DNA of 64,000 nt from Oehlia diaphana (lineage: Eukaryota > Glomeromycota > Glomeromycetes > Glomerales > Glomeraceae), in NCBI GenBank assembly GCA_003833135.1, contig QZLH01000036.1, positions 101,733 through 165,732 on the forward strand. The letters are read 5' to 3'. This document shows positions 23,205 through 33,653 of the stretch, piece after piece. Position 1 is the stretch's first letter. Every line of letters begins with the position of its first letter. The position numbers and the translations under genes are program-made. Below the pieces are notes generated by a model. It was given only the letters and a program-made list of their open reading frames with translations. It did no database searches and was not told the origin of the DNA.

Positions 23205-23446
23205 ATTCTTCGCGTATAACTTCAACAAGAACGGTTACGGCACCAGCATCAAGTACTTTACCTACACTTCATGGTGCTTATTTTTCTATACCTCTTATGC
23301 TGTTATGCAATTCATACGCAATTTTTCTGAATTATTACGAAATTGTTTGAATGTTCTTGAACTTTCTTCATCACATCCACATACCAACTAATTAAATGTG
23401 ATTTATCAATAGAATACTTGCCTACATGTACAGTATAGGTTTCCAT
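23205..23446 (-). pseudogene. small decayed coding fragment, unrecognised
   Basis: On the minus strand an ATG at 23446 opens a 44-codon frame with normal composition (METYTVHVGKYSIDKSHLIS first), ending at a TGA at 23314-23312. Another frame then gives a credible segment, VGKVLDAGAVTVLVEVIREE. Two neighbouring coding-like pieces in different frames in a clearly less AT-rich patch suggest a gene broken by indels. An intron joining them is possible but no convincing donor was seen. Family unknown. Confidence 0.35.
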
Positions 23447-24030
23447 ATGATCTCAGTTTACGTTATACTCTCATATAATTATTGAAAATTTAACTAATAT
23501 CAAGGTTGGTCGACATGATGGAAAAGTTAGACACTTGAATTGAACAGGGGTTTGAAGCAGTTCATATTTTAAAATGATCCAATTTTTTATTATGAATAAC
23601 ATCTTGAGATCTCAATTAGTAAGTTACATCTCATATTTATGTGATAAGTCAACTTTTATTAGTCATAAATTTTAATTTTACATTAAATTTATTAGGTTGA
23701 ATTCAGTAGAAGATGGTTTATAAAATAAATCTTATGCCAATAAACATGCATATTAACGAGGTTTTGCTATTTTCTAACGGATATTATAAAGAATATTGAC
23801 GCCTCGTCACGTATTTTGTGACATGTTCTTAATTGAGTCAATTAATGATTAAGATTTGAATGACACCTCGATAATTGAAATTTGATTAGTTGATCTCGGG
23901 CTCATGCGGAGCCCGGATCAACCAATCAAATTTGATTTGCCCAATATTAACGCATTTCGTCATTTTCGTGCCGCGCCTATTAATATCATGTGATATTATT
24001 TACTCCCAACCGGTTATTATGTACATGTGG
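23447..24030. other. upstream interval of the six-exon gene
   Basis: AT-rich sequence up to about 23770, then a less biased stretch carrying the long hairpin at 23878-23933 and leading to the TATA box at 24037. Confidence 0.5.
23878..23933. repeat. long hairpin upstream of the six-exon gene
   Basis: Two arms of about 26 bases, AAATTTGATTAGTTGATCTC... and its near-complement ending ...CAACCAATCAAATTT, separated by a 4-base loop. GC-rich at the tip (CGGGCTC/GAGCCCG). It lies about 100 bp before the TATA box; either a tiny palindromic element or a cis-regulatory structure. Confidence 0.75.
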
Positions 24031-24036
24031 ATCGCT

Positions 24037-24044
24037 TATAAAAG
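24037..24044 (+). promoter_or_regulatory. TATA box of the six-exon gene
   Basis: TATAAAAG in the context ATCGCTTATAAAAGGTTCC, 78 bp before the ATG at 24122. This is a normal distance for a short 5' UTR. Confidence 0.6.
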
Positions 24045-24121
24045 GTTCCATTCTTTCCAATGTTAAATTTTTTTCCCACAAATTTGTTTTTCTATTTTAC
24101 TAAAAAGAAATTATTAGAAAA

Positions 24122-24989
24122 ATGAGTGGTAATAAACATTTGCAAAAATCACCTCAAAATTCACCTAAATTTACTCCTGATAGTAAACCAAATGATAAAC
24201 AAAAATCTCATGAAAAAGCTAATAATAATCCTATAAAAGAATCATCAAAAATGACGCCACAATATCAGGTATCAAATAAAACAATTTTTAACACAATATA
24301 TTTGATATTTATATTTATGAATATATTTTGATGTTTATTTTATAATTTTATTTAAAAGAATAAGGATGATTGCAAGGTATTGCTTGTTTAATCAATTTAT
24401 GTTTATGAAATTATGAATTATCTATAAAAATTAAACTTGAAACTCACAAATATTTTTTTTTTATACTTTCATAGAAAAATAATAATCACACTGATAAATC
24501 CTGGGAGGTATTGCTACTAAGAGTTTAATAAAATATTTAAATATTTTATAAGCGAATTTTTTTATTTTGCTATTAAATATTATATTTGAAACTATATATA
24601 ATAAGGAAACTATCATTAACGGCTTCCAATTGGATTCGCCATTACCAGAAGATGTACAATCTCATCGGGGTTTATTAAAATTTCAGCGTAAAACTAAGCA
24701 TAAAAATAAACAGGTAACGTTAAAAAAAATGGGTCGACAAAAAATATATTTGTTAAAAACTAAAAATTATATTTTAAATTATTAAGTATAATCGCGAAAT
24801 AATACAAGAAGAAAATCGAGAAAAGGTGTCGGTAAATATAAAGATTTTTTTTTTTTATTATTAATTTGAAGTTTATGAATTATTTTTTAAATTTTTTAAA
24901 ATTTTTTTTCATTCAAATTCTAAAATAAGGATAAGAAGACCAGATATGAAAGTTTTGGGGATGCATGGGGATGGGATGATGATATTTAG
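24122..24989 (+). CDS. 136-residue hydrophilic protein, six small phase-0 exons
   Basis: Exons 24122-24268, 24359-24376, 24475-24507, 24606-24713, 24787-24831 and 24930-24989, each bounded by AG and GT and each starting and ending on a codon boundary, give a continuous 136-residue frame ending at TAG 24987-24989. Two exons are only 18 and 33 bases. The product is Lys/Asn/Ser/Pro-rich at the N-terminus, has a central segment ETIINGFQLDSPLPEDVQSH, a basic run RKTKHKNKQ, and an acidic Trp-containing end, FGDAWGWDDDI. No signal peptide or membrane span. The basic and acidic blocks would suit a nucleic-acid or chaperone-bound protein, but I do not recognise a family. The splice model is my reading of the sequence; the smallest exons are the least certain. 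The TATA box and the partial copy of exon 1 at 5889-6005 support a real gene. Confidence 0.6.
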
Positions 24990-26580
24990 TCAAGTGAATT
25001 CTCATCATCCTGATATTGAGAATGAAAGAATAAATAAAAGATGCAATGTTTTTAACGATCATATATTTATTTATTTTAGTATTATCAATTATAGTAGTAG
25101 TAGTATAAATATTTTATAGTATTTTTTTTATTTTTTATTTTTGTATCTTATTAAATTAAATCAAATGTTTTAAAACGCGGGTATTTATTATTTGAAATTC
25201 GAATTATTAAAATATTCAAAGTTAAAATTATTAATGTTTGAAATTTTGATCAATATAACGAATCTATAAATGTAAAACTTTCAAAGATTAAGTATTAATT
25301 AAGTAAACTGCCAAAAATATCATAATGGACCTTATCTAAATTTATATTTTATGAATATTGTACGGTATTGTATTTATATTGGCTAACGTCACGAAGTGAC
25401 GTACAATATCTATATTATCGTACAGCTAATGTAAATCGTGCTCAAATAACAGATGAATTCAATATTGTACGCAAATAAATTATTGATATATTGGTATCAA
25501 TATTGTACGATAATGAGGGCCGTGCGATTAAATTTTGAATAGTATAAAATTACGGTATATGTGCTTTACAAATTAAAATGTAATTTTAGCAAGAAAGTCA
25601 GATTTGTTAATAAAATTTTTTTTTTGCATTTAATTCGTTTATTAAGATTATTAAGTAAATTTACTATGAAACCACTGTGAAACTTTGACATTTAATTTGA
25701 GCTTACTTTAGCCCCAATTTAAAATATGAAGATCTGAGACATGGAATTGCAGAATTTTGTTTATATCACACCACATACTGTATATCACTGCTTTCGTGCA
25801 ACAATTTGTCAGAGGAGGTTTATATAATTTGTATGACCCTTCGGAAGTTCTAATGTCTCCCGTTTCCTAGTAATAATAATTATTTATCCCCAATTCCTCA
25901 ATTATACGGTGACGGGATAAATAATATCCGAACTCTCTTCCATATAGAATTAAATGCAATATCAAAAATTCCAATTATACCATTGGGACGAGGAATAAAT
26001 TAGAATGAGTTTGGCTTATCTTCAATCGCCCAGATAATTTAATAGAAGTACTCTTATAATGTCACAAGGAAACGCCGTCGCCTTTACGTATTACGATTAA
26101 ATCTATTCATGAAGTAAAAATAAGTATCTCAAATCTCAATTTGTTGGAACGCAACCAATGAAATCAATGATAAAGAGCATCATTCAGTTGATCCAATCGT
26201 ATAAAATTTTAGCGTATAGTTGTGAATAATCATTTATTTTAAAATTTCAATCGATCAATTAAAATACAGTTATAAAAGAGTGATAAGTTAATTGACCTAA
26301 ATAAATATTAAAGATGGATTTTTAGACGTTTGAAATAGCGAAGAATTAAATCTTTCTACTTTTTTGTCTTTACCAAATTCTATTTATTTCTATCATTCTA
26401 AATAATTTTTTATGCGTATAGACGAGTTTATAAAATAAATTTACTTTTCATAAATTAATAAGAAAATAGATTTATTAATACTTATAGTTGAGCTTAATTA
26501 TAAGAGAAATACATTTATAGACAACTCATAAATATTTATACTTCAAAATTTATAAACTTTTAATATTTTGACTTATTCTA
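24990..26580. other. intergenic sequence
   Basis: AT-rich at first, then a more mixed composition at 25330-26200 with an inverted word pair ATTATTTATCCC / GGGATAAATAAT near 25880-25930 and repeated TATTGTACG words (25357-25510). No gene recognised. Confidence 0.5.
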
Positions 26581-26582
26581 AT

Positions 26583-27176
26583 TTAATTTAATAAGTATTG
26601 ACCTAAATATTGCCTTAAACAACATTTAAGATTTTCTTTTTGATCAAAAGTAAATGCCAAATGCTCTTGTTCCGCATTTTGAAGCTCAATTCCAAGAAAA
26701 TTTTTATTCAAACAATTATTTATTAAAAAGGGAGAAACGATTTTACATGATACCTGATAAAACCTGGCGTCGTGTTGTTGCTTATAGTAGAAAATACATT
26801 CATTTTCATTGGATTGAGTGTTACGTTCTTGTAATGATTTATTTAATAAATATGCAACGGTATCGTAACAAATTTCTTTACAGTCAACATAATAATGCAA
26901 AAAGTCATTTGGTGGTCGGTAAAAAAAGACTTTAGGATGAACAGGAGGTATTTGTTGAGGGGGTGCAGTTTGTGATTGCATATTATAATTTATATTATCA
27001 TATTGATCCTGAGGCGTAAAAGTCATATAAAGTGCTTTTGCAGCGTAGGAGGTAGAAGCTTGTTCATGTGGCGATAAAGTAGGAACGTTATTATCTTGAT
27101 CAGGATAAGTAGTAATAATTGAAGGTGACAAATTTTCAGTATAAGAAACTCGAATTCTGGATTGAGTTTGATTCAT
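26583..27176 (-). CDS. two-module repeated-family protein, 197 residues
   Basis: ATG at 27176-27174 (MNQTQSRIRVSYTENLSPSI). The N-terminal 85 residues are Gln/Asn/Ser/Pro/Tyr-rich and have little in common with the other copies beyond the Met-Asn-Gln start. Module 1 begins FFYRPPNDFLHYYVDCKEIC; module 2 begins IFYYKQQHDARFYQVSCKIV; the tail is ENLKCCLRQYLGQYLLN. It differs from the closest copies by two extra Cys in the last helix. The ATG is about 24 bases from a T14A12 junction. This copy points away from the one at 29363, so the two form a divergent pair with about 2.2 kb between them. Function unknown; likely single-exon. Confidence 0.75.
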   Translation of the reverse strand: MNQTQSRIRVSYTENLSPSIITTYPDQDNNVPTLSPHEQASTSYAAKALYMTFTPQDQYDNINYNMQSQTAPPQQIPPVHPKVFFYRPPNDFLHYYVDCKEICYDTVAYLLNKSLQERNTQSNENECIFYYKQQHDARFYQVSCKIVSPFLINNCLNKNFLGIELQNAEQEHLAFTFDQKENLKCCLRQYLGQYLLN

Positions 27177-27199
27177 AGCTTTAAGTATGAAATGTGGAT

Positions 27200-27225
27200 A
27201 TTTTTTTTTTTTTAAAAAAAAAAAT
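27200..27225. repeat. T-run/A-run junction next to a family start codon
   Basis: About 14 T followed by 12 A, self-complementary, lying in the presumed 5' UTR of the gene at 26583-27176. The same kind of junction occurs near 18577-18596, 16870-16903, 7290-7312 and, in weaker form, near 29290, 32420 and 38287. Confidence 0.6.
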
Positions 27226-27864
27226 ATTATCGTTAGTTATTAGATTTAATGAAAATTAATATCTTATAATATTACGGGGAATACATATATTATGATAAAA
27301 AATCTTGAACGAAATCTAACGAATGCGATATTAAACTACGCAAGATGCCGAATAGGCGTCTTTCTCTCCTTTTTTTTTTGTTATTTAATAAAATAAATTA
27401 GCCTATTTGATAACGAGAATATTAAGGAAAATTTTTTTTTTAAATTTTCAATTATTTTTTTCATGCCCTTTTATATTTTTCGTATGGAGGGACAATTTAA
27501 TTACAATTGTTAAATGTTGTTTCACAATAATATTTTTTAGGAACCATAACGAGAATCTGTGTTAAATAAGCAAGTTTTATAATTAATGTCTTGGTATTAA
27601 TGAATCATACATTCCCATTTGTCAATTTTATCGTTTATGGAATTCGTGTGACATTTCTAGACAATCAAAATGTAAATTATGATGTTTCATATTATTTATT
27701 AGAGTACATAATTGTACCACCAAAAAAAAATAGTGTCACGTGCTTGTTGATAAATTAAATACGTCGGAGTTTTTGGATATTTAGGATATTTATTTAGGCA
27801 CTCGGTGCCGTTTCTCTCCTTTACCATCTTTTTGAATGTCAAATCCTAGCATTTTTTTGTGTAG

Positions 27865-28560
27865 GGTTGCATGTGATCGTCCGGTAATTCAATATTTCAG
27901 AATGCTTTTTTTTTCATTCAAATATATCATTTAAACGGCGATAAAGTGTAAAATTTTCACATTTTAATAAAAAATGATTTCTAGGTATTTAAATATAATT
28001 ATTTTATAATGATTTAACATATTTAGCCTTTTTGCAAAATATTATAATTTGAACTCGTAATATTATCTCAAGTTCTCAACATTTGAATAATAAAAATTAT
28101 AGTATATTTAATAAAATTCTATACAAAATTTTAGCTGAAAAGTATTAGGCAATTTAATTGTATGAACAAAAAAAAAAAAAAAAAATGAATAGATTTAGTT
28201 GAATAATTTTCAACTTCTATCTTGATACTATATATATATTTGTAAATAAATAACAAATAATAGGTTATTTAAGAAAATGAGTGTAACATGAAAATATCAA
28301 TGAATTTCCTTATTAAGAATTCATTCAATTGATATTCATTCGAAATGAATCTTGTGCTACTGTAATACAGCCAAGATTTTAAATCTGTAATAATAGAAGC
28401 CAAGATTTAAATCTGTAATACAGATGCCAAGATTTTAAATAATAAACTTCATAATTATTTATTAGGAACATCTTCTTTATTTAATAAATAAATAAAATTT
28501 TCTCTTTTCGTGACATTGTGACAATTATCGATCGCCTAATTACTTATTTTGGGAATTTAT
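27865..28560. repeat. segmental duplication A, copy 1
   Basis: Matches 36612-37262 in the same orientation through shared blocks: GCATGTGATCGTCCGGTAAT, ATTTTAGCTGAAAAGTATTA, GAATCTTGTGCTACTGTAAT and TCATAATTATTTATTAGGAA. Non-coding in both copies. Confidence 0.8.
28371..28445. repeat. short direct repeat, three copies
   Basis: GCCAAGATTTTAAATCTGTA and close variants begin near 28371, 28399 and 28427. The equivalent place in the second copy of this duplication (about 37138) has only one unit, so expansion happened here. Confidence 0.75.
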
Positions 28561-28609
28561 TAATTAGGAGTATATGAGCTGAAAGTATCCCTGAAGTAAT
28601 TTAATTTAA

Positions 28610-29362
28610 ATAGCAGTTCGTTCAAAATAATATTAAAAAAAATTTTCAATAGTTTAATAAGAAACTGTTATATAAAACAATAATAATATTATGTGACTTC
28701 AAACTTTATAAAAAATGAACTACGTGACATGACGAAAAATCTAAACCGATAAAATGATAGTAGAGAAAACATGAACTGTACATTTTTATCATTTTTATTT
28801 TAACAAATAATGATTCAAGATAATAGTAACACGGAATATTGACGCAGAGTTACATGATCAAAAATAAATAACGATCTGTTCTATGCGTTATTATTATCCA
28901 GTCGTTATGCGTCTTCAATAGTAATTTTTTTTTCTTTCAACAGGACTTTTTTCCAAAACAGGTTTAAACATATTATTTTTTTCTTTAGGTTAATTTTTTT
29001 TCCCGCGCCCGGATAATTTCGGACACTCTAATTTAAAAGAAACTGGCGTTGTATAATAATTTCATCGTACAATGGTGTAACTTTCGAGTGTTTGTGGCAG
29101 GATCTGTTAACGGAAAATCAATATCATTATAAATAAGCTTTGGAATTTACTTTTCAACAACCACCTTTTATTAAATTCTTTTTTAAAAAATAATTTTTTC
29201 ATTTCCAGATAAAAAAGAAAAATAATAAAACTTTCAATCTAATAAATCTATTATTAAATAAAATAAAATTCTTTAGCAAATATATTTTCTTTTTTTTAAA
29301 AAATACAAACATATATCTTTCGTTTATCTTGTCATTAATATATATTCGTTACTAAGTCTGAT
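28610..29362. repeat. duplicated upstream region of a family gene, copy 1
   Basis: Matches 31740-32497. Shared blocks include CAATAGTTTAATAAGAAACT, ATTGACGCAGAGTTACATGA, the TATA region and ACTAAGTCTGATATGAACCA at the start codon. The genes at 29363 and 32498 therefore arose with their promoters as one unit. Confidence 0.8.
29127..29140 (+). promoter_or_regulatory. TATA-like element of the family gene at 29363
   Basis: TTATAAATAAGCTT, about 230 bp before the ATG. The same core appears before other copies (TATATAAATAGCTT at 32298, TATATATATAGCTT at 38178, and TATAAATAAGC on the minus strand before the gene at 36348). Confidence 0.5.
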
Positions 29363-29917
29363 ATGAACCAAAATAAAGTTTCTAACTCGGGGAACCTTTT
29401 ACCTTCATCTGACATGAATCAAGATCAAGCTTTTTCTCAAGATAACAGTGTCAACACATCTTACATGACTACTGCGGTTCGGGATATTCATCCTCAATAT
29501 GATAATACGCAAACGTCACCTCAACAAACATTACAAACTACACTTACAACTACTTCTTTCCATCCTACTATCTTTTTCTATCGACCTCCAAATGAATTTT
29601 GTCATTATTATGTTAATTGTAAAGAAATCTGTTATGATACCGTTACTTATTTATTAAACAAATCGTTAAAAGAAAATAACGTACAATCTAACAAAAATGA
29701 GTGTATTTTCTACTACAAGCAACAACATGACGCCAGGTTATATCAGGTATCATGTGAAATAGTTTCCCCTCTTTTGATTAATAATTTCTTGAATAAAAAT
29801 TTTCTTGGATTTGAATTTCAAAATTCGGAACTAGAGCATTTAGTATTTACTATTAATCAAAAAGAGAACCTCGAATATTATTTAAAACAATATTTAAGCC
29901 TTCATTTATTAAACTAA
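29363..29917 (+). CDS. two-module repeated-family protein, 184 residues
   Basis: Best complete example of the family. Residues 1-68 are a low-complexity Asn/Gln/Ser/Thr-rich region. Module 1 spans 71-100 (FFYRPPNEFCHYYVNCKEIC...LNK) and module 2 spans 116-145 (FYYKQQHDARLYQVSCEIV...LNK). The two align without gaps at an offset of 45: the aromatic start, Tyr82/Tyr127, Val84/Val129, Cys86/Cys131 and Leu-Asn-Lys 98-100/143-145 coincide. Residues 165-184 form an amphipathic tail (KENLEYYLKQYLSLHLLN). There is no signal peptide or membrane span, so a cytosolic or nuclear protein is likeliest. The gene is single-exon and shares its promoter and 3' flank with other copies. Function unknown; a small protein-binding domain is a guess. 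Confidence 0.75.
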   Translation: MNQNKVSNSGNLLPSSDMNQDQAFSQDNSVNTSYMTTAVRDIHPQYDNTQTSPQQTLQTTLTTTSFHPTIFFYRPPNEFCHYYVNCKEICYDTVTYLLNKSLKENNVQSNKNECIFYYKQQHDARLYQVSCEIVSPLLINNFLNKNFLGFEFQNSELEHLVFTINQKENLEYYLKQYLSLHLLN

Positions 29918-30196
29918 TATTAAGTTTTTTTCATTCATAGTTTAAATTTATCAATTTACAATTTGGTAGTATTGTTGTTTCTTTCTATCTTTATTTTGTT
30001 TATTATATTTTTAAAGTTGTATTTCTGTTTATAATAAAACACTGTTTCATAGTTATAACTAACTTTGCATCATAATATTGAATTTTCAGTGACAAAGTAC
30101 GTTAAATAAGAGAAATATTGTATAAAATTCATATATTTAATTCCAGTACTAAATATCAAAAAAAAATTGAAAACGAGATTGATTAATTATTGTAAC
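29918..30196. repeat. conserved 3' flank of the family, copy 1
   Basis: Matches 38949-39265: TTGTTGTTTCTTTCTATCTT, TTGTATTTCTGTTTATAA, AATAAAAC and CAGTGACAAAGTACGTTAAA are shared, and an inverted version lies downstream of the minus-strand gene at 17970. The AATAAAAC word could serve as a poly(A) signal about 120 bases after the stop. Confidence 0.7.
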
Positions 30197-30199
30197 ATC

Positions 30200-31010
30200 T
30201 AAGCCCGTGATAAGTCACGTTGCCACCTTAGATATTAACAAAATAATTCTTTATTAGTAATAAAAAATAAATACAACAATTTAATAATATTAACTAATAA
30301 TTAAAACATATTTTTCTAAAATTCAAAAATACGATAGTTTCCCCATATTAGTAACCTTCAAATACCATTAATTTAATTAATGTGGCACTTTTTCATCATA
30401 AGAAAAAGGCAAAAAGAATCGAAATTATTTGTTCCAAAGGTAAAATTTAATATTTCCGAAATTCATAACTTGTAAAATTATTTTTCAAGAGGTCGGATTC
30501 CCTGGCTTTTTAAGCTTTTTCATTTTCATTCGTTCCTTATTAATTCACTATTAAATTACTATATCTGGAATGATCTTCATAATAACCGTTGCTTTATTTC
30601 CTTATCTCAATCAATTTATTTATGATTAAATATTCGAATACCAATATTCGTCCGGTTTTCGTCCATTATTTGTCCGGGTTTCATCCGGTTATCATCCGGT
30701 TTTCGGTTTTTATTTTTTTTTCATCCAAACATAACAGCATCAACCATTTTGAAAACGGCGATAATAATTATCCTAAATTGACCATTAGTTTAACGTCGGA
30801 CGTTAAATTTATAACTAAAATACTAAAAACATATACACTAATTCTAAATATAATACTGCGCCTCATAACTACTAGTATATTACGGCATTACATTATTTAC
30901 TCGATGTTTGCTCGTATGATCACGTGATCAACAAATTCCAGAATATTTTGTTAAATTTATAGCTGAAGGACAAAAGACGCCCTCAGATAACATTAAAGAA
31001 GCAATACTGC
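30200..31010. other. intergenic sequence with a short GTCCGGTT-type repeat
   Basis: A small hairpin (ATCTAAG...CTTAGAT, about 30203-30236) is followed by AT-rich DNA and by repeated CGTCCGGTTTTCG-like words at 30645-30705. The 112-codon frame at 30589-30927 overlapping this is hydrophobic and repeat-derived, and I do not accept it as a gene. Confidence 0.5.
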
Positions 31011-31014
31011 TGCA

Positions 31015-31480
31015 TTCGCAGGATTTAGAATAAAAGAAAATGCGTGAACATGACCTTAGCCCTAGAAAAAAATGCAAGGGAATTGCCGCAAAAGCGATCA
31101 TCAAAAATCAAATTCGTCTTACATTTTTTTTTCTAAGGGAAATTTAAATAAGCTAAATAAAGCAAACATAAAACCACAATTCTTAAAATTATTAAAGCTG
31201 AAAATCCGATATTCCATCGAGGGATCTTCATTTTTAGCGTTAGGTTGAGTTCGCCTCTTACCGTAATATTTGATGCATTTATTTTATCTTATATAAATTG
31301 CACGCCTATATCATAGCCCATTAGAATCTTAAAAATCCATTAGATTTCGCGTTGTTTATTTGTATTTATGGAACCTATTTATTTTTCAGGTTATATTGGT
31401 CAGCATACGACAACAATTAGTTAACAGTAAAACAAATAATTAAACCACGCATACCTTTCGGATTTTGTGATCAATACTCA
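31015..31480. repeat. segmental duplication C, copy 1
   Basis: Matches 33896-34430 in the same orientation, for example GCTGAAAATCCGATATTCCA, TTGCACGCCTATATCATAGC and TTCGCCTCTTACCGTA. Non-coding in both. Confidence 0.8.
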
Positions 31481-31739
31481 TTACTAAAGATGAAAGAATC
31501 ACTAATTAGAATAGAAAAATCCCATGTATTTAATCATGTGATAATTAAATCAATCGCAGGAGTTAATTTTACCGAATTCGTCATATTCTATTTTATTATA
31601 AAATCTCTCATCTTGTAGCGATCTACATGCACCTAGTCGCGCGGTAAATTTTTTGGCGTAAAAAATTTTATCCACAAATTAGTAGAATTGGAGTCCAAAA
31701 TAAATAAAAAATAAAATTCATATATTTGACTTGAAAAAG

Positions 31740-32497
31740 TCAATAACAGTTCGCTCAAAATAATAATCAAAAATTTTTTCAATAGTTTAATAAAAAACTG
31801 TTATATAAACAATAGTAATATTATGTAACCTCAAACTTTATAAAAACATGAATTACGTAACTTGACGAAAAACTAAAACCGACAAAATGATATAGAAACA
31901 TGAACGGTATATTTTACTTTCTTTATTAATAAAATTATTATTGTTAAAATAAAAAAAATGATAAAAAAGAATTTCATACGGAATTTTACGGTGTCCAGCA
32001 TTATTTATGTATAATTAAATCAATCCATTGTACTATACCTATCTATTGTTATTAAAATCATCTAAAGTTTCTTTTCATAAGATAAATACTTTAATTGGAA
32101 GAATTGACGCAGAGTCACATGACCAATCTAACTGTTTCAGCATGTAACTCGGCGTGATGCGTCGGAAATTAAACAGGTTTATAATATTTATTTTTTTTCT
32201 CGTCAAAACAGGTTTATATTAATGAATAATATTAGCTGTCAGACGTATATATCCTTTTTTGCTTTTTTTTCGCCTCAATCTTGTGATGAAAGTTTCATAT
32301 ATAAATAGCTTTGATTAAAAAGTTCAAATTTCATTTCCAGATAAAAAAGAAAACTTTCAATCTATTATTAAATAAAATAAAGTTCTTAGTAACAGATTTT
32401 CGTTCACTCTCTTATTAAAATTTTTTTTTTAAATACAAACAAATATTTATCTTTTTGTTTATCTTGTTATTAATTTATATTTATTACTAAGTCTGAT
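31740..32497. repeat. duplicated upstream region of a family gene, copy 2
   Basis: Counterpart of 28610-29362, with an insertion of about 130 bp (roughly 31920-32095) relative to it. Contains the TATA-like TATATAAATAGCTT at 32298-32311. Confidence 0.8.
32298..32311 (+). promoter_or_regulatory. TATA-like element of the family gene at 32498
   Basis: TATATAAATAGCTT, 200 bp before the ATG, in the position equivalent to the element before the gene at 29363. Confidence 0.5.
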
Positions 32498-32955
32498 ATG
32501 AACCAAAATCAAGTTTCTAACTCGGAGAACCTTTTACCTTCGTCTGACATGAATCAGGATCAAGTTTCTAACTCGGAGAACCTTTTACCTTCGTCTGACA
32601 TGAATCAAGATCAAGCTTTTTCTCAAGATAACAATGTCAACACATCTTACATGACTACTGCGGTTCGAGATATTCATCCTCAATATGATAATACGCAAAC
32701 GTCACCTCAACAAACATTACAAACTACACTTGCAACTACTTCTTTCCATCCTACTATCTTTTTCTATCGACCTCCAAATGAATTTTGTCATTATTATGTT
32801 AATTGTAAAGAAATCTGTTATGATACCGTTACTTATTTATTAAACAAATCGTTAAAAGAAAATAACGTTCAATCTAACGAAAATGAATGTATTTTCTACT
32901 ATAAGCAACAACACGACGCCAGGTTTTATCAGGTATCATGTGAAATCGTTTCTCC
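32498..32955 (+). CDS. two-module repeated-family protein, 3' part in an assembly gap
   Basis: ATG at 32498. The opening phrase (QVSNSENLLPSSDMNQ) is repeated twice in tandem, at codons 4-19 and 22-37, an in-frame duplication not present in the sister copy at 29363. Module 1 (FFYRPPNEFCHYYVNCKEIC) is complete; module 2 starts (IFYYKQQHDARFYQVSCEIV) and is cut after Ser-Pro by the run of N. Everything before the gap is intact, and nucleotide identity to the copies at 29363 and 38367 is very high, which is the likely cause of the gap. The missing part would be about 45 codons, much less than the gap length. Confidence 0.7.
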
Positions 32956-33653
32956 NNNNNNNNNNNNNNNNNNNNNNNNNNNNNNNNNNNNNNNNNNNNN
33001 NNNNNNNNNNNNNNNNNNNNNNNNNNNNNNNNNNNNNNNNNNNNNNNNNNNNNNNNNNNNNNNNNNNNNNNNNNNNNNNNNNNNNNNNNNNNNNNNNNNN
33101 NNNNNNNNNNNNNNNNNNNNNNNNNNNNNNNNNNNNNNNNNNNNNNNNNNNNNNNNNNNNNNNNNNNNNNNNNNNNNNNNNNNNNNNNNNNNNNNNNNNN
33201 NNNNNNNNNNNNNNNNNNNNNNNNNNNNNNNNNNNNNNNNNNNNNNNNNNNNNNNNNNNNNNNNNNNNNNNNNNNNNNNNNNNNNNNNNNNNNNNNNNNN
33301 NNNNNNNNNNNNNNNNNNNNNNNNNNNNNNNNNNNNNNNNNNNNNNNNNNNNNNNNNNNNNNNNNNNNNNNNNNNNNNNNNNNNNNNNNNNNNNNNNNNN
33401 NNNNNNNNNNNNNNNNNNNNNNNNNNNNNNNNNNNNNNNNNNNNNNNNNNNNNNNNNNNNNNNNNNNNNNNNNNNNNNNNNNNNNNNNNNNNNNNNNNNN
33501 NNNNNNNNNNNNNNNNNNNNNNNNNNNNNNNNNNNNNNNNNNNNNNNNNNNNNNNNNNNNNNNNNNNNNNNNNNNNNNNNNNNNNNNNNNNNNNNNNNNN
33601 NNNNNNNNNNNNNNNNNNNNNNNNNNNNNNNNNNNNNNNNNNNNNNNNNNNNN
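32956..33653. other. assembly gap, 698 N
   Basis: Unresolved bases inside the second module of a family gene. By comparison with sister copies only about 135 coding bases plus 3' flank belong here, so extra sequence is expected if the N count is a real estimate. Confidence 0.95.

Noticed and set aside
26654..26935. 93-codon plus-strand frame
   Set aside because: Antisense shadow of the family gene at 26583-27176; similar shadows occur over the other copies.
28371..28445. Repeat cluster considered as a CRISPR array
   Set aside because: Only three short AT-rich units with near-zero spacers, in a eukaryotic genome. It is a simple tandem repeat.
30589..30927. 112-codon hydrophobic frame
   Set aside because: It runs over short repeated CGTCCGG words and AT-rich DNA, with no family resemblance.
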